Source: Chloroflexota bacterium
Lineage (GTDB): Bacteria > Chloroflexota > UBA11872
Length of the DNA: 64,000 bases
NCBI GenBank assembly: GCA_026707585.1
Contig: JAPOWQ010000049.1
Coordinates: 89,845 to 153,844, forward strand
Reading direction: 5' to 3'
The notes under the pieces: model-generated
What the model was told of the DNA's origin: nothing
Seen by the model: only the letters and a program-made list of their open reading frames with translations
The model's database searches: none
Shown here: positions 8,958 to 18,805 of the stretch, one piece after another
Layout of the letters: the number at the start of each line of letters is the position of its first letter
Numbering within the stretch: position 1 is the stretch's first letter
Made by a program: the position numbers and the translations under genes

Positions 8958-9999
8958 CGAGCGCGTCGTCAATGAGCTGCTTCATACGAATCGTATAGGT
9001 GTGATCGCGTTGCACTCGGCGTTGGCCCGCCAGCGAGATCGCACGCCGCGCCGATTCGTCGTCCAGAAAACGGTTGATTTGCTCGACCACGTCGGCAGTA
9101 TCGTGATAGACGGCAAGTTCCGCTCCAACCTCGAACATTTCGCCCATTCGGGCCTTGTAGTCCGCGAGTTGGAACGCACCGGCTGCGGGAATCTCGAACG
9201 TCCGCATGTTCGGACCTTCGCGCATCTGGGCGTGGTGGATGTTCAACACGATCTTGGCGCTTCGATACGCCCGGGCCACGGCGGCTGCCGGCAGCAGCGT
9301 GAGGCCGCGATGCGCCTCACGAACCTGATAGCCTGGCCCCAGCTTCTCCCAGCCGCGTCCCCAAACGGCCAAGCTGATCCCGGAGCGAGCAACAGCTTCC
9401 AGGATTTCAACTCGGGACCGATTCGCCGGCAAATGGCCCATGTTGTGCCGTGCGTCACCCACGAATATCACGTCCACGGACTCGGCGTCCGCGTCCTGCC
9501 CAGTCCAGGCGGCGGGATGGGCAGCATGCGGCATGAACCTCCCCTCTACGCCCCGCAGTTCCAGGTCGGGAGCGTAGGTTGGATCAGCCAGATAGAACCG
9601 GTCGTACAGATGGGCTGCCGCCATGATGTTTGGAAACCAAGTCGGATCGTCGCCACACCACTGAACGACGGGGCCGTCGGTGAGGTTTCGCAGGCGTTCA
9701 ATTGTCTCGGGTAGCAGAACCTCGCCCTTGAGAACCAACGTGAACTCCGGCCGATGCTGCGCGGCAAGCCTGAGTACATCCAGATTGTCTGTCCGCATCG
9801 CTTCAAACACCCGCGCGACATTGAACCGGTCGGGCCCGCTGAGTCGCCGCTGCACGCGCCCCCAGAGTCCGATCGGCCGCTCGAGCCGCCGGCTGTAGCA
9901 GTGCATTCGTACGTCATGTCCGGCGTCCTGCAGACCCTGAGCGCAGTACTCGGTCCACTGTCCGGTGTCCCAGTGCGGGCCGACGAGCAGTACGCGCAT
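8950..9999 (-). CDS. CgeB-like glycosyltransferase
   Basis: A 349-residue GT-B type protein of the CgeB/Glyco_trans_1_2 group. The N-terminal part (MRVLLVGPHWDTGQWTEYCA) and LKGEVLLPETIERLRNLTDG fit the CgeB N-terminal domain. The C-terminal part has the family signature NMRTFEIPAAGAFQLADYKA, then MGEMFEVGAELAVYHDTADV. The start ATG lies seven bases after the upstream flippase stop. Homologues sit in spore-coat, surface polysaccharide and maltosyl-transfer loci; the acceptor here is unknown. The distinct fold subgroup separates it from the surrounding GT4 genes. Confidence 0.82.
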   Translation of the reverse strand: MRVLLVGPHWDTGQWTEYCAQGLQDAGHDVRMHCYSRRLERPIGLWGRVQRRLSGPDRFNVARVFEAMRTDNLDVLRLAAQHRPEFTLVLKGEVLLPETIERLRNLTDGPVVQWCGDDPTWFPNIMAAAHLYDRFYLADPTYAPDLELRGVEGRFMPHAAHPAAWTGQDADAESVDVIFVGDARHNMGHLPANRSRVEILEAVARSGISLAVWGRGWEKLGPGYQVREAHRGLTLLPAAAVARAYRSAKIVLNIHHAQMREGPNMRTFEIPAAGAFQLADYKARMGEMFEVGAELAVYHDTADVVEQINRFLDDESARRAISLAGQRRVQRDHTYTIRMKQLIDDALDG

Positions 10000-10006
10000 C
10001 GTTCGA

Positions 10007-11482
10007 TTACACCGCGGCTGCGCGCCGCTTCCACAGCGCACCGAGTTCCGACCGCAGCGCGCTGCGGTCAATGAGATAGAGAAGACCGACGTAGACCAAC
10101 ACGACGACAACCCCACCCTGGATCAACAGGACGGCATCGGTCAGCAGCGGCAGCAGGATGAACCGTCCGAAGAGACCGGCACCGACTGCCGCAAGAAGAG
10201 GACGGACCAAATGATGCGCAAGCCGCAGGTCGAATTCTCGGCGCCCGATCGGCAACAACACCAGCGCGGCCAGCCCTTGGGAAACCGCCAGCCCAATTGG
10301 AACCGCCAGGAACCCCGTACCCAGGGCCATAAGTATCGCGGCCAAACCCCACGCAGCGGCGGCCCAGCCGATCGACACCACGAGAACGGTTTTCGTCTTA
10401 CCCACCGCGTTCAGAATCGGGGTGATCAGCCCATTGATTGGTATGAGCGCGTTGTTGATTGCCAGGACGTACAGGGCCGGAACCGCCGGTAACCACTGTT
10501 CGCCATAGATCAGGCCGGCAATTTCAGGTCCGAACGCGATAACCGCAACGAATCCCGGCAGCGTCACGATTGCATTCCACTTCAGGGTGAGTTCTGCGCC
10601 GCGGCGAACCTGCTCGGGCGCATCCTGGATCCGCGCGAACGTCGGCAGGCTAACCCGTGCCACCCATTGCGTGAGCGCGAGCGGTTGCGCCGAGACCCGG
10701 TTGGCCCAATTGAGATAACCCGTGGCCTCTGCTCCAAATGCCCGCGGCGTGAACAGCGGGATGAGCGAATCCTTCAGCGTGATAGCCAGCCGCGAACCTT
10801 GAAAGCGCGCCCCAAAGCCCATGTGCGGGCGCAGCACTCGTAGAGTGCGCGTGGGCACGGGCCACCATGGACGCGCCACGACAACCGCTAGCGTCGACAC
10901 CAAGCTGGCGCCGACATGTGCGATGACCAGGCTCCAGACGCCGGCGGCGCCGATGGCGAATCCGATGCCAGCGCTGTAATAAAAAAGGGTTCCGGCGATA
11001 TCGGCCGCGGCGAGCCGGCCAAATTGCAGGTGACGCTCGAGTAAGGCCGCCGGGACTATGCGAAATGCGGTGAAGAAGACCGAGAAGGCGAACACCCGAG
11101 TCATCCAGGGATCGATCTGGTCGTTGAGCAATGCATCAACCACATACGGTCCGGCGAAAAACACAATCACCCCACCAGCGAAAACGAGAAGCAACTGCCC
11201 CGTAAACACCGCTCGAAGGTCGCGGGCTCCGGGCTCGCTGCCGCGTTGTATCAGGCTCGGGTGCAATCCAATATCCGCGAACTGTTTCACCAGTCCGGCG
11301 AAGGTGGCGATCGGGACAATGACGCCGAAATCCGCCGGAGTCAGCAGACGGAACAAGGCGATGCTGCCGAGGAACGACACAAGCTTCATGCCGCCTTCGC
11401 GCATTCCCAGCGAAACCACGCCACGGAGTGCGCGGTCCTCGAGGTCTCCCTTGCGAGCTACAGGCGAAGCGCTGCCAGTCAC
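10007..11482 (-). CDS. Wzx-type polysaccharide flippase (MOP superfamily)
   Basis: A 491-residue polytopic membrane protein with about 12-14 hydrophobic segments, probably flipping lipid-linked repeat units or a related lipid-linked sugar across the membrane. It has the family-typical N-terminus LRGVVSLGMREGGMKLVSFL and FRLLTPADFGVIVPIATFAG (the L-T-P-x-D-F-G motif). I chose the GTG start giving VTGSASPVARKG, because it overlaps the upstream GT4 stop in a GTGA at 11479-11482. It coexists with an ABC exporter at the other end of the locus, so the cluster may serve two polymers or two steps. Confidence 0.9.
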   Translation of the reverse strand: MTGSASPVARKGDLEDRALRGVVSLGMREGGMKLVSFLGSIALFRLLTPADFGVIVPIATFAGLVKQFADIGLHPSLIQRGSEPGARDLRAVFTGQLLLVFAGGVIVFFAGPYVVDALLNDQIDPWMTRVFAFSVFFTAFRIVPAALLERHLQFGRLAAADIAGTLFYYSAGIGFAIGAAGVWSLVIAHVGASLVSTLAVVVARPWWPVPTRTLRVLRPHMGFGARFQGSRLAITLKDSLIPLFTPRAFGAEATGYLNWANRVSAQPLALTQWVARVSLPTFARIQDAPEQVRRGAELTLKWNAIVTLPGFVAVIAFGPEIAGLIYGEQWLPAVPALYVLAINNALIPINGLITPILNAVGKTKTVLVVSIGWAAAAWGLAAILMALGTGFLAVPIGLAVSQGLAALVLLPIGRREFDLRLAHHLVRPLLAAVGAGLFGRFILLPLLTDAVLLIQGGVVVVLVYVGLLYLIDRSALRSELGALWKRRAAAV

Positions 11483-12609
11483 ACCTGCGCATCCAGGCGT
11501 CGGCCCAGGCTCTGGGCATAAACATCCAGGAGTTGCTGTGCCGATCGGCTCCACGTCATCGCATCCGCGCGACGGCGCGCTCCGTCGGCCAGCGCCTGCC
11601 AGCGGCTTGCGTCGCTCAGCACGGTGCGAAGCGCGTCAGTCAAGGCCGCCACGTCATTCGAAGGAACCAGCAGTCCGTTCTTGTCGTGGACAACCGGTTC
11701 CTCGGCTCCGGAGTCTCGGGCACTGACCACCGGGGAGCCGCAGGCGTTGGCTTCAAGCAGCACGAGACCGAATCCGTCGAAATCGGATCCAGCCAACCGG
11801 TAGGGCATCGTCACGACGCGCGCGCGGTGATACCAGTCCACGAGTTCATCCTCGCTGACAACGCCGGTAAGAGTGACTGACTTGGCGAGCCCTAGCTCGC
11901 AGATTCGGGTGCGCAGCCGAACGACGTACGGTGAGGACGAATTGGCCGGACCGACGATCACGTATCGGTGGGCGACGCCCTCGGACTTCAGGCGCGCGAA
12001 CGCCTCCAGCGCCAGATCGAATCCCTTGCGCGGCTTGCATTCGCCGACCGAGAGGACCAAGCCAGGTTCGCGAGGCGGCGGTACCGTGCGCTGAAAGTCC
12101 GCCGCTCGCACAGCAAGCGGAACCACGCTGGTCTGCCGCACATTGGCATCAGTCTCGACTCGCCGGCGCGTGTAGCCGCTGATGGCGGGAAGCCCACGCG
12201 CCCGCCGCAACGCCCAGCGCAGCAGCCAGCGCTCCATCCATGGTCGACCTGACGGAATGGAATAGGTGCCGACGAGCGACACAAGGTACGGCCGTCGACC
12301 GGCCGCCAGGGCAACTCCCGGCGCGTAGGGCTCGACCATGCAGTGAATGACGTCGACTCCCCGGAGGGCCCGCATCAGCGGTGGAAGCGTGCGTTGGATC
12401 ACACGTAGAGGATGTCGTCGTCCATGCTGAAACGACGGGATCTCCCGGTGGTCCGGGTAGTCTCGTAAGTCGGCCATCGTCGCCAGGCGGCGAGGGCTGA
12501 TGAGGCGCAGGTCAACCCCTGCGGCAATCAGCTCCCGTGCCAGCTCGCCGGCGTATCGTCCCCATCCATTGGTCGGATCGAGTGCATCGCTGACCAGCGC
12601 CAGCTTCAC
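11479..12609 (-). CDS. Glycosyltransferase family 4
   Basis: A 376-residue GT4 enzyme starting at GTG (MKLALVSDALDPTNGWGRYA). The start overlaps the TGA of the YfhO-like gene (GTGA at 12606-12609), and the stop is coupled in the same way to the flippase gene. It shows SVGECKPRKGFDLALEAFAR in the donor half. The signature has Asp in place of the first Glu (DGFGLVLLE), followed by EANACGSPVVSARDSGAEEP and VHDKNGLLVPSND. Tight coupling on both sides suggests the three proteins are needed together. Confidence 0.9.
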   Translation of the reverse strand: MKLALVSDALDPTNGWGRYAGELARELIAAGVDLRLISPRRLATMADLRDYPDHREIPSFQHGRRHPLRVIQRTLPPLMRALRGVDVIHCMVEPYAPGVALAAGRRPYLVSLVGTYSIPSGRPWMERWLLRWALRRARGLPAISGYTRRRVETDANVRQTSVVPLAVRAADFQRTVPPPREPGLVLSVGECKPRKGFDLALEAFARLKSEGVAHRYVIVGPANSSSPYVVRLRTRICELGLAKSVTLTGVVSEDELVDWYHRARVVTMPYRLAGSDFDGFGLVLLEANACGSPVVSARDSGAEEPVVHDKNGLLVPSNDVAALTDALRTVLSDASRWQALADGARRRADAMTWSRSAQQLLDVYAQSLGRRLDAQV

Positions 12610-15179
12610 CGGCGGTCAGCCAAGAAGCCTGCGACGGCCAGCACGACAAGTGCGCCCAGCGCCGCAAGCGAGACCACGAGTCCAGCGGCAAGGCCTGGCG
12701 GCGAGTAGGTCATTTCCACGGTGTGCGTACCGGCGCTTTCGATCGGTACGCCGCGCATGAGCGTGTTGACCGTGACCATCTCCGTCTGACGTCCGTCCAC
12801 GGTGGCTTGCCAACCGGGAAACATCGCCTCGTTGAAGACCAGCAATCCCGGGTCGCTTAGCTCCACCTGTACCGTTACGCTGCCGGCGCCGCGTACCGGC
12901 GGACGCACGACGTCGTTGCCGGCGACGCTCGACGGCCGAATTCCAGGGTCACGATCGACCAATGGTCTGCCCGGGCGAGTGGCGATTGCGTCCAGCGTCG
13001 CGGGCACCGGTGCACCAGGCTGAATGACCTGCCAGTCACGGGCAATCCAGGCTCGGGGAGCCCAATCCGCAAGCTCATACACGTACAGGTTTTGGTCCAC
13101 CGATGCCCACTGCGGCAGTGCCAGGTCTTCAACCCGAACCTCGCGCAGGTTCGGGACATCGATCGGAACGCCAGAGGTGACGAAACGCACATTGGCAGCC
13201 GCCAGGGTCGGCGCCCGGCGTCGCAGAATCTCGGTTCGGCCAGCGGCGTCCAAAGCCGCGTCCGACGCGAAGCCAGCAACCGTGGAGCGTTCGCTTCCGA
13301 CATGGGCCAGATAGTCCGCGGTGGCTCGCGGCATCAGGTTTTCGTAGCCGTCGATCGACGCGCGCCCACCGGCCATGGGCAGGTTGGGCGCAAGCGTTTC
13401 ATTGAGAAAGATGTACTCCAGCAGGTCGCGACGCGTTCGATCCAGCTCGGTTCCCGCGGCGGTGGATAGCTCGAATTTCTGTGCCTGGCTCCGGTACGAG
13501 AACACTCGCCATTCGCCTCCGGAGTCCCCCGGCACCACGCTGGCGGCCTGCGGCTCCCGGGCATACCAGTCGTTGGGCACGGTTGGTATCCCGTGGAACG
13601 GCGCCAGCAGCACGTCGAACACCAGTACGGCGACGAGGGCCGCCTGCGCGCTTGCAGGCGAGACTCGATCACGCAGATATCGCCAGAGGATCAAAGCCGT
13701 CAGTAATGCCGCGAGCAGCGACCAGCGGGGCGCCCAATACTCAAGGCTGAAGGCTGCGGTCATCTGTTCATAAAGCTGATCGAACGTGCGGTAGTAGCGC
13801 TCGGCCGTCAGAAAGCGGCCTTCCGATCCGACGATGACCCGGTCGATGTAATCGTAGGCATACGGGACAATGAGGAACGCGAATCCCGTGAGGACGATGG
13901 TGGCCGCAACGGCGCCGGCCCCGATCAATCCCGCGAGCCAGACCCAGACGCGGCCGATCCAGCGCACGAGCTGTCTCGACCGCAAGTCGGCGTCGCGCAG
14001 ATGCTCGATTCCCATGGCGACCAGGTACGCCAGCCCGAAGGACGCGGCGATTCCAAAGCGTGCCGGCTGTCGGAAGTATTCAAATAGCGGTAGCTTGTGA
14101 AGCAGCGGGAATCCCAGGCTGAACGAACCCATCGAGAGAATCCAGGTCAGCAGGATCAGCCCGCTGAGAAAGACGACCAGGCGTTGACGCCAGCCGACGA
14201 CAACAGCCATCAACGCCAGCGCAGGCGCGGCCAGCCCCAGGTACAGCAATTCCTCGGCGTTCAGCGTCTCGTTCAGCACGCGCGGAATCTCAAATGCCGG
14301 ATAGAGATAACCCAGGACGAGACTCCACGGCGGGATCGACCCCTGTGATGCAACCGCGAAGTCCAGCCCGCCGGCGCGGGCCGAAAGCCCCGTGGTTGTC
14401 ATCGTGGGCAGGAGACGAACCGCACCCACGGCCAGGCCTGAAGCGGCGGCAGCACCTACCCAGGCCAGACAGGTAACTGCCCGCTTCAGACCTGAGTCGC
14501 CCCAGATCCACCAGAAGCGTGTTGCGGCGAAGAGGACCCAAACAAGGCCCCACAACAACGCAATCTGGGGATGGCCGGCCAGAACGGTAACCGCGGCGCT
14601 GAGGGCCAGGAGGCCGCTGAAGCGTCGCTGCCCGCGCGTGATCAGTTCTATTGCCCCAACTCCGGCCGGCAGAGCAAAAAAGATGTCCGCGTAGTTGAGG
14701 AATCGCGAGGTCGCGAAGACGAATCCGCCATACGTAAACAGAAACGCGGCCATGTAGGCGCCAAGCCGAGAGAGACCCCAGACCCGCCCCAGCCAGTAGG
14801 CCGCCGCAGCCGCCAGAGCCAGGCCAATCGCCAACTCGATGAAATAGGCGCGCAGCGGCTCGAAGACTCGTAGTAACACCCACGTCAGCGGGTAAAACCA
14901 CCCGAACTCGGAGAACGCAACCGGGAATCCGGCCAACATGCCGTCGGCCCAGAGCGGAATGCGTCCTTCACGAATGCCATCAGCCAGCAGGGCATAGCGC
15001 GGCTGATAGCTGAGCAGCAGGTCGAGGTCGAGCCAGGCCGAACCAGCAAAGAGCAGATCGCGATAGAGCACCAGCAGAGGCGTCAGCAGGCCAGCTGCTA
15101 CAAGTGCGCGGCGCTGCGCGATCGAGGCATGCTCAATCCAGCCGAGCACACCGACCCAGGCCCGGGCCAGCCTGGTCAA
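12606..15179 (-). CDS. YfhO-family membrane protein
   Basis: A large polytopic protein (857 residues from the chosen start) with about 13 hydrophobic segments and a C-terminal extracytoplasmic domain. The N-terminal loop (LSYQPRYALLADGIREGRIP, then LWADGMLAGFPVAF) and the C-terminal FPGWQATVDGRQ and RGVPIESAGTHTVEMTYSPP are hallmarks of the YfhO family. A Listeria member of this family is needed for lipoteichoic acid glycosylation, so a GT-C type sugar transfer outside the membrane is a reasonable guess. I use a TTG start that overlaps the upstream GT4 stop (TTGA at 15176-15179). An ATG 54 bases upstream (MDAARRGYPRV) is possible but overlaps that gene more. Confidence 0.87.
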   Translation of the reverse strand: MTRLARAWVGVLGWIEHASIAQRRALVAAGLLTPLLVLYRDLLFAGSAWLDLDLLLSYQPRYALLADGIREGRIPLWADGMLAGFPVAFSEFGWFYPLTWVLLRVFEPLRAYFIELAIGLALAAAAAYWLGRVWGLSRLGAYMAAFLFTYGGFVFATSRFLNYADIFFALPAGVGAIELITRGQRRFSGLLALSAAVTVLAGHPQIALLWGLVWVLFAATRFWWIWGDSGLKRAVTCLAWVGAAAASGLAVGAVRLLPTMTTTGLSARAGGLDFAVASQGSIPPWSLVLGYLYPAFEIPRVLNETLNAEELLYLGLAAPALALMAVVVGWRQRLVVFLSGLILLTWILSMGSFSLGFPLLHKLPLFEYFRQPARFGIAASFGLAYLVAMGIEHLRDADLRSRQLVRWIGRVWVWLAGLIGAGAVAATIVLTGFAFLIVPYAYDYIDRVIVGSEGRFLTAERYYRTFDQLYEQMTAAFSLEYWAPRWSLLAALLTALILWRYLRDRVSPASAQAALVAVLVFDVLLAPFHGIPTVPNDWYAREPQAASVVPGDSGGEWRVFSYRSQAQKFELSTAAGTELDRTRRDLLEYIFLNETLAPNLPMAGGRASIDGYENLMPRATADYLAHVGSERSTVAGFASDAALDAAGRTEILRRRAPTLAAANVRFVTSGVPIDVPNLREVRVEDLALPQWASVDQNLYVYELADWAPRAWIARDWQVIQPGAPVPATLDAIATRPGRPLVDRDPGIRPSSVAGNDVVRPPVRGAGSVTVQVELSDPGLLVFNEAMFPGWQATVDGRQTEMVTVNTLMRGVPIESAGTHTVEMTYSPPGLAAGLVVSLAALGALVVLAVAGFLADRR

Positions 15180-16408
15180 GGCGCCGGCGTAGATTCCAGG
15201 AACTCGCGGATAGCCGCGGCGCGCTGCGTCCATGTACGGCTCTCGACCTCCAAACGAGCGGCCTGGGCCAATCGGGCGGCCAGCGCCGAATCGGCCAGCA
15301 GACGCGTCACCGCCGCTGCCAGCGCGCTCGGATTGTCCGGCGCTACGAGTAGGGCGTTGCGCTCATCGTGCAGGACTTCGCGCAGTGAGGGTAAGTCACT
15401 GGCCACAATCGGACGCTCGGCGGCCATGTATTCGAACAGCTTGAGCGGCGAGGTGTGTTCACGCGAGATGACCTGCCGCCCGCTGAACGGAATCGCGGCC
15501 ACGTCCGCCGCCACCAGGTATTGACGCGCCTCGTCGGGCGGCAGGTGGCCGGTAACGTGGACGTTGGACAGGTCGTCGGCGGCCGCCCTGATGCGATCGA
15601 GGTCTGGCGAGATACCCCCCACGATGAGCCATTGCACATCCGGCGTGGCCTGGCGCGCCGCCGCTACGAGCGTATCCACGCCCTTCCACGGATACAGGTG
15701 CCCCAGATAGCAGACCAGGGGCGCGTCGCCCGGGATTCCGAGCCTGGATCGGGCGTCCCCGCGGTCCCGATTCGCAAATGCCCGAGTGTCCACCGCGTCC
15801 GGCGCTACGAACAGCCGCTCCGGATCGAACCCGGCGTCGAGATACCAGCGCCGCAGCCCCTCCGTGATGGCGACCACCGCGTCCATGCGACGCGCGGCCC
15901 ACAGGTGCAGGACGGCCGACAGCCGCGAGCGGGGGACGGTGTGCACCTCAAAGCAGAAGCGGGCGGGTTGGCCCAGCAACAGCCGCAAGACCGCGAGCGG
16001 CAACAGGTCGCGACTGTAAACCAGGTTGGGGCGCCAGCGGCGCACGAGCGTGAGCGCGGCCACGGCGAACGACCAAAGCTGCAGCAAGTGCGCGATCAGC
16101 CTGATTGGACCGTGATTGAGCACCGGCCAATCAATGGTGACGCGCTTGATGGCGTCCACGGTCGGAATCCCGACCAGCGCGAAGGACCTGGGCACGCCGG
16201 CGTATGCAAACGGGTCGCTCACTTCGCGCATGACCTCGGTGTTCGCCCGTCGGGCATAGGCAAGCAAGACGGTGGCGCCGCCGGATGAAAAACCCGCGGC
16301 CATGTGCATGATCTGCAGCGGATGGGCGCGCTCGCTGGGAATCCGCGCGTTCGCAACCATCACGATGCGCGGCGACGCATCCACGCTTAGATCCGGTATC
16401 TGACGCAC
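15176..16408 (-). CDS. Glycosyltransferase family 4
   Basis: A GT4 enzyme of up to 410 residues. The annotated ATG overlaps the end of the upstream gene by 22 bases; a GTG at 16384 (VDASPRIVMVANARIPSERA) lies just after that stop and would give 402 residues, so the start is open. The N-terminal ANARIPSERAHPLQIMHMA and the C-terminal SPLKLFEYMAAERPIVASDL resemble the WcaI/WbuB-like branch of GT4. Other landmarks are CYLGHLYPWKGVDTLVAAAR and ERNALLVAPDNPSALAAAV. Its stop overlaps the start of the YfhO-like gene. Confidence 0.9.
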   Translation of the reverse strand: MRQIPDLSVDASPRIVMVANARIPSERAHPLQIMHMAAGFSSGGATVLLAYARRANTEVMREVSDPFAYAGVPRSFALVGIPTVDAIKRVTIDWPVLNHGPIRLIAHLLQLWSFAVAALTLVRRWRPNLVYSRDLLPLAVLRLLLGQPARFCFEVHTVPRSRLSAVLHLWAARRMDAVVAITEGLRRWYLDAGFDPERLFVAPDAVDTRAFANRDRGDARSRLGIPGDAPLVCYLGHLYPWKGVDTLVAAARQATPDVQWLIVGGISPDLDRIRAAADDLSNVHVTGHLPPDEARQYLVAADVAAIPFSGRQVISREHTSPLKLFEYMAAERPIVASDLPSLREVLHDERNALLVAPDNPSALAAAVTRLLADSALAARLAQAARLEVESRTWTQRAAAIREFLESTPAP

Positions 16409-18195
16409 ACCGTGGCGCCGGCCTCCTGCGCGCCGAACTCGATGACGTTCCCCGCTCGACGCCAGGGAGCCTCAGCCTCGACGTGAAGTTCCTGCCCCGC
16501 GGCAGGCAGCCAGTAGCGAAGATCAGGCACGTGCACGGAAGTCTCGAGCTGGTCGCTGACAGCAATCTCGCCCGCCGCAAGGTTGTACGTTCGTTTGGTG
16601 CGCACGCCGGCAAGAGCGCTGCCGTTCGCAAGCGCCACGCCAGACGCCACAGTCAGTGCGTCGTCCGTGGCCTCGGTCCGGCCCTCGAGCGCGTGGCTGG
16701 ACAACCATTGGCGGCTTGCCTGCCACATCGGCGGACCAAACTGTCGCCAGAGCAATCCGAGCGCGTAGCGAAGGCGGCCAGCGCGCAGGTGGGACCGTGC
16801 GATGTGCAGCAGGAAGCGTGACTCTCGAAGAGCCACCACCCGACGCAAGTCCGGCAGCGGCCTGCGCTTGGACTCCGGGGCGATTTCCCAGGTGCCCTCG
16901 GGAACGGCCGGCTCCGGGGAATAGCGCAGCCGGTTGCGCCAGCCGTCGCGGGCGTTTCCGGCGTAGATCAACCCGCCGCCGCCGACGCGTCCGCCGACCA
17001 GCCGGTCGGATGGGCGCTTCCTGGTTCGCACCAGCGCGCAGACGCGCGGCGCTTCCAGCCGGGCCACGCCGGCGTCCGCTGCCAGCGACGGAGCGGCGCG
17101 CCCGGCCGCTGGCGGGCTGCTCGGCAGGTCGTCGAGCTCCGCCGCAGCGTGCGCCCGCGCCAGCCAGGCCAGGTCGGCGGTGTGCATGTAGCGGCAGACA
17201 AACGCCGGTGCACCCTTCGTCGCGTCAATCAGCCCGCCTTCACCGAGCGCCGCCGCGCTTTGGGCAGCGACGCGGCCGGCCAGGGGTAGCAGCGAGTCGC
17301 GCCCATCGGCGGCCAGCACATAGGCGCCGTACGGCGCCGAACCGACCTCCACATCCGCGTCCCAGAACCACCGCTTGCCTTCAAGCCCAAGCGGCATCAC
17401 TCCGTCGGGACGCAGTACGAAAGCCAGAAAGTCGGCGCCATCGCGCAGGCGGTCCTCAAACGACGCTTCCGCGTCGATGTGCCGCAGGGCGTAGCGAGCG
17501 AAGGCCACGCAGCGGCTGTGGTAATAGACCGTCAGATCGGAAATCCCCGCGCCTTCGCCCAGCAGGGCCGCATCGCGGACATAGGCAAACGAGCCGTCCG
17601 ACCGCATCTCGCCCAGCGAACCCGCCACCGAATCCAGCACCGCCCGCGCCCATGCCGGCTCGTCCAAGGCTGCCGAGGCGGCCGCCAGACCCATCGCGCC
17701 CCAGAGCCTCTGATTCACAACCGGCTTATCGATGACGTTCGTGAGCAGATAGGTGTCGCAGCAAAGGCGGATCGCCTGCTCGATGGCGCCGCGATCCGTC
17801 GCTGACAGTTCGTCACCCGCGTGCAGCAGGAGCGTTGCCAGCGCGTCGACGCACTCACCGGCGTCGATGATGTTCGTCGAGTTATTGCGATGATCGTGAA
17901 GGCCTGGGAAGAACACCCAGGCCCCGCCGGCGCCCGAGTCGGGGGCCAGACGCGCCACGACGCGCCGCGCCGTAGCCACGGCCCTGGTCAGATAACGCTC
18001 CTGGTTCGTATGCGCGTGCAGCGCGCAGTTGATCACGATGCTGCGGGCCGTCTTGCCGGTGTGATCAACCCCGTGCTCCGGACAGCGTGTATAGCCATGG
18101 TGGTCCCGCAGGCGCTCAAACGCCGTCGATGCCTCGGCCAGCACCCAGGCGGCGCGCGGAGTCAGGACGGACGACCGAACCGCTTCAACCATCAT
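16387..18195 (-). CDS. Unassigned helical protein, possible (alpha/alpha) toroid polysaccharide-active enzyme
   Basis: A 602-residue protein I cannot assign with confidence. The first 380 residues are rich in regular amphipathic helices. Motifs such as NNSTNIIDAGECVDALATLL, VVNQRLWGAMGLAAASAAL and DLTVYYHSRCVAFARYAL recall the (alpha/alpha)6 barrels of heparinase-like lyases and glycosidases. The last 200 residues look like beta structure (SDQLETSVHVPDLRYWLP, EAGATVCVRYRI), as in heparinase II/III C-terminal domains. No signal peptide is visible, so it appears cytoplasmic, which is unusual for a lyase. It sits between an acetyltransferase and a GT4 gene. It may trim or modify the glycan, but this is inference. 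Confidence 0.6.
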   Translation of the reverse strand: MMVEAVRSSVLTPRAAWVLAEASTAFERLRDHHGYTRCPEHGVDHTGKTARSIVINCALHAHTNQERYLTRAVATARRVVARLAPDSGAGGAWVFFPGLHDHRNNSTNIIDAGECVDALATLLLHAGDELSATDRGAIEQAIRLCCDTYLLTNVIDKPVVNQRLWGAMGLAAASAALDEPAWARAVLDSVAGSLGEMRSDGSFAYVRDAALLGEGAGISDLTVYYHSRCVAFARYALRHIDAEASFEDRLRDGADFLAFVLRPDGVMPLGLEGKRWFWDADVEVGSAPYGAYVLAADGRDSLLPLAGRVAAQSAAALGEGGLIDATKGAPAFVCRYMHTADLAWLARAHAAAELDDLPSSPPAAGRAAPSLAADAGVARLEAPRVCALVRTRKRPSDRLVGGRVGGGGLIYAGNARDGWRNRLRYSPEPAVPEGTWEIAPESKRRPLPDLRRVVALRESRFLLHIARSHLRAGRLRYALGLLWRQFGPPMWQASRQWLSSHALEGRTEATDDALTVASGVALANGSALAGVRTKRTYNLAAGEIAVSDQLETSVHVPDLRYWLPAAGQELHVEAEAPWRRAGNVIEFGAQEAGATVCVRYRI

Positions 18196-18199
18196 GGCT

Positions 18200-18805
18200 C
18201 TACGTCCGCTCGCGGATCACGCGCGCGGGCATCCCACCCACGATCGCGTACGGCGGCACGTCATCAGACACCACGGCGCGAACGGCCACGACCGCTCCAT
18301 CGCCGATCGTCACGCCTGGCAGCACAACAACGTCGCTGTAGAGCATCACGTCGTTGCCAATGGTCACCGGCGCGGTTTCAATCGGCGCGTCCAGAGCCGG
18401 CGTATCGCGCCGATCAAGCAGATGCCGGTGGGTGTAGATGCTCGAACGGCGTCCAATGTGCGACCGTTCGCCCACCTGAATCCCGCCCGTGCAGTCGAGG
18501 CGCGTTTCGGAGAGCACCTCCGTTCCCGCGCCAATTGTCAGCGACGCGCTCGGCGCGCGCCCGGGCTCCCAGCCGGCTCGCACGTCGCGCTTGATGCGGA
18601 CACCCTCACCCATGGTCAGCCGCAGGCCCGCCGGGTAATAGAAGCGTCCGTCTACCCGAACCCGTTGGCCACAGGTCACACCCGTTGCACGACGCAGCAA
18701 GGCGGCTCGGATCCGCCAGAGCGCCTGCTGGTACGGCGGCAGCACGTGCAGATCCGGCAATTGACCGACGAGACGTACGAGTTGACGCGACGGGTCCAGG
18801 TTCAC
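18200..18805 (-). CDS. Left-handed beta-helix acyltransferase (WcaF/CysE-like)
   Basis: A 201-residue hexapeptide-repeat acyltransferase, probably O-acetylating a sugar of the polysaccharide. Isoleucine/valine-led hexapeptides are seen throughout (SASLTIGAGTEVLSETRLD, GGIQVGERSHIGRRSSIYTH, PVTIGNDVMLYSDVVVLPGV, TIGDGAVVAVRAVV). The conserved end is VPPYAIVGGMPARVIRER. The active-site His of this family is plausibly in YTHRH. It starts with a GTG overlapping the upstream GT4 stop (GTGA at 18802-18805) and is followed after four bases by the helical protein gene. Confidence 0.9.
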   Translation of the reverse strand: MNLDPSRQLVRLVGQLPDLHVLPPYQQALWRIRAALLRRATGVTCGQRVRVDGRFYYPAGLRLTMGEGVRIKRDVRAGWEPGRAPSASLTIGAGTEVLSETRLDCTGGIQVGERSHIGRRSSIYTHRHLLDRRDTPALDAPIETAPVTIGNDVMLYSDVVVLPGVTIGDGAVVAVRAVVSDDVPPYAIVGGMPARVIRERT

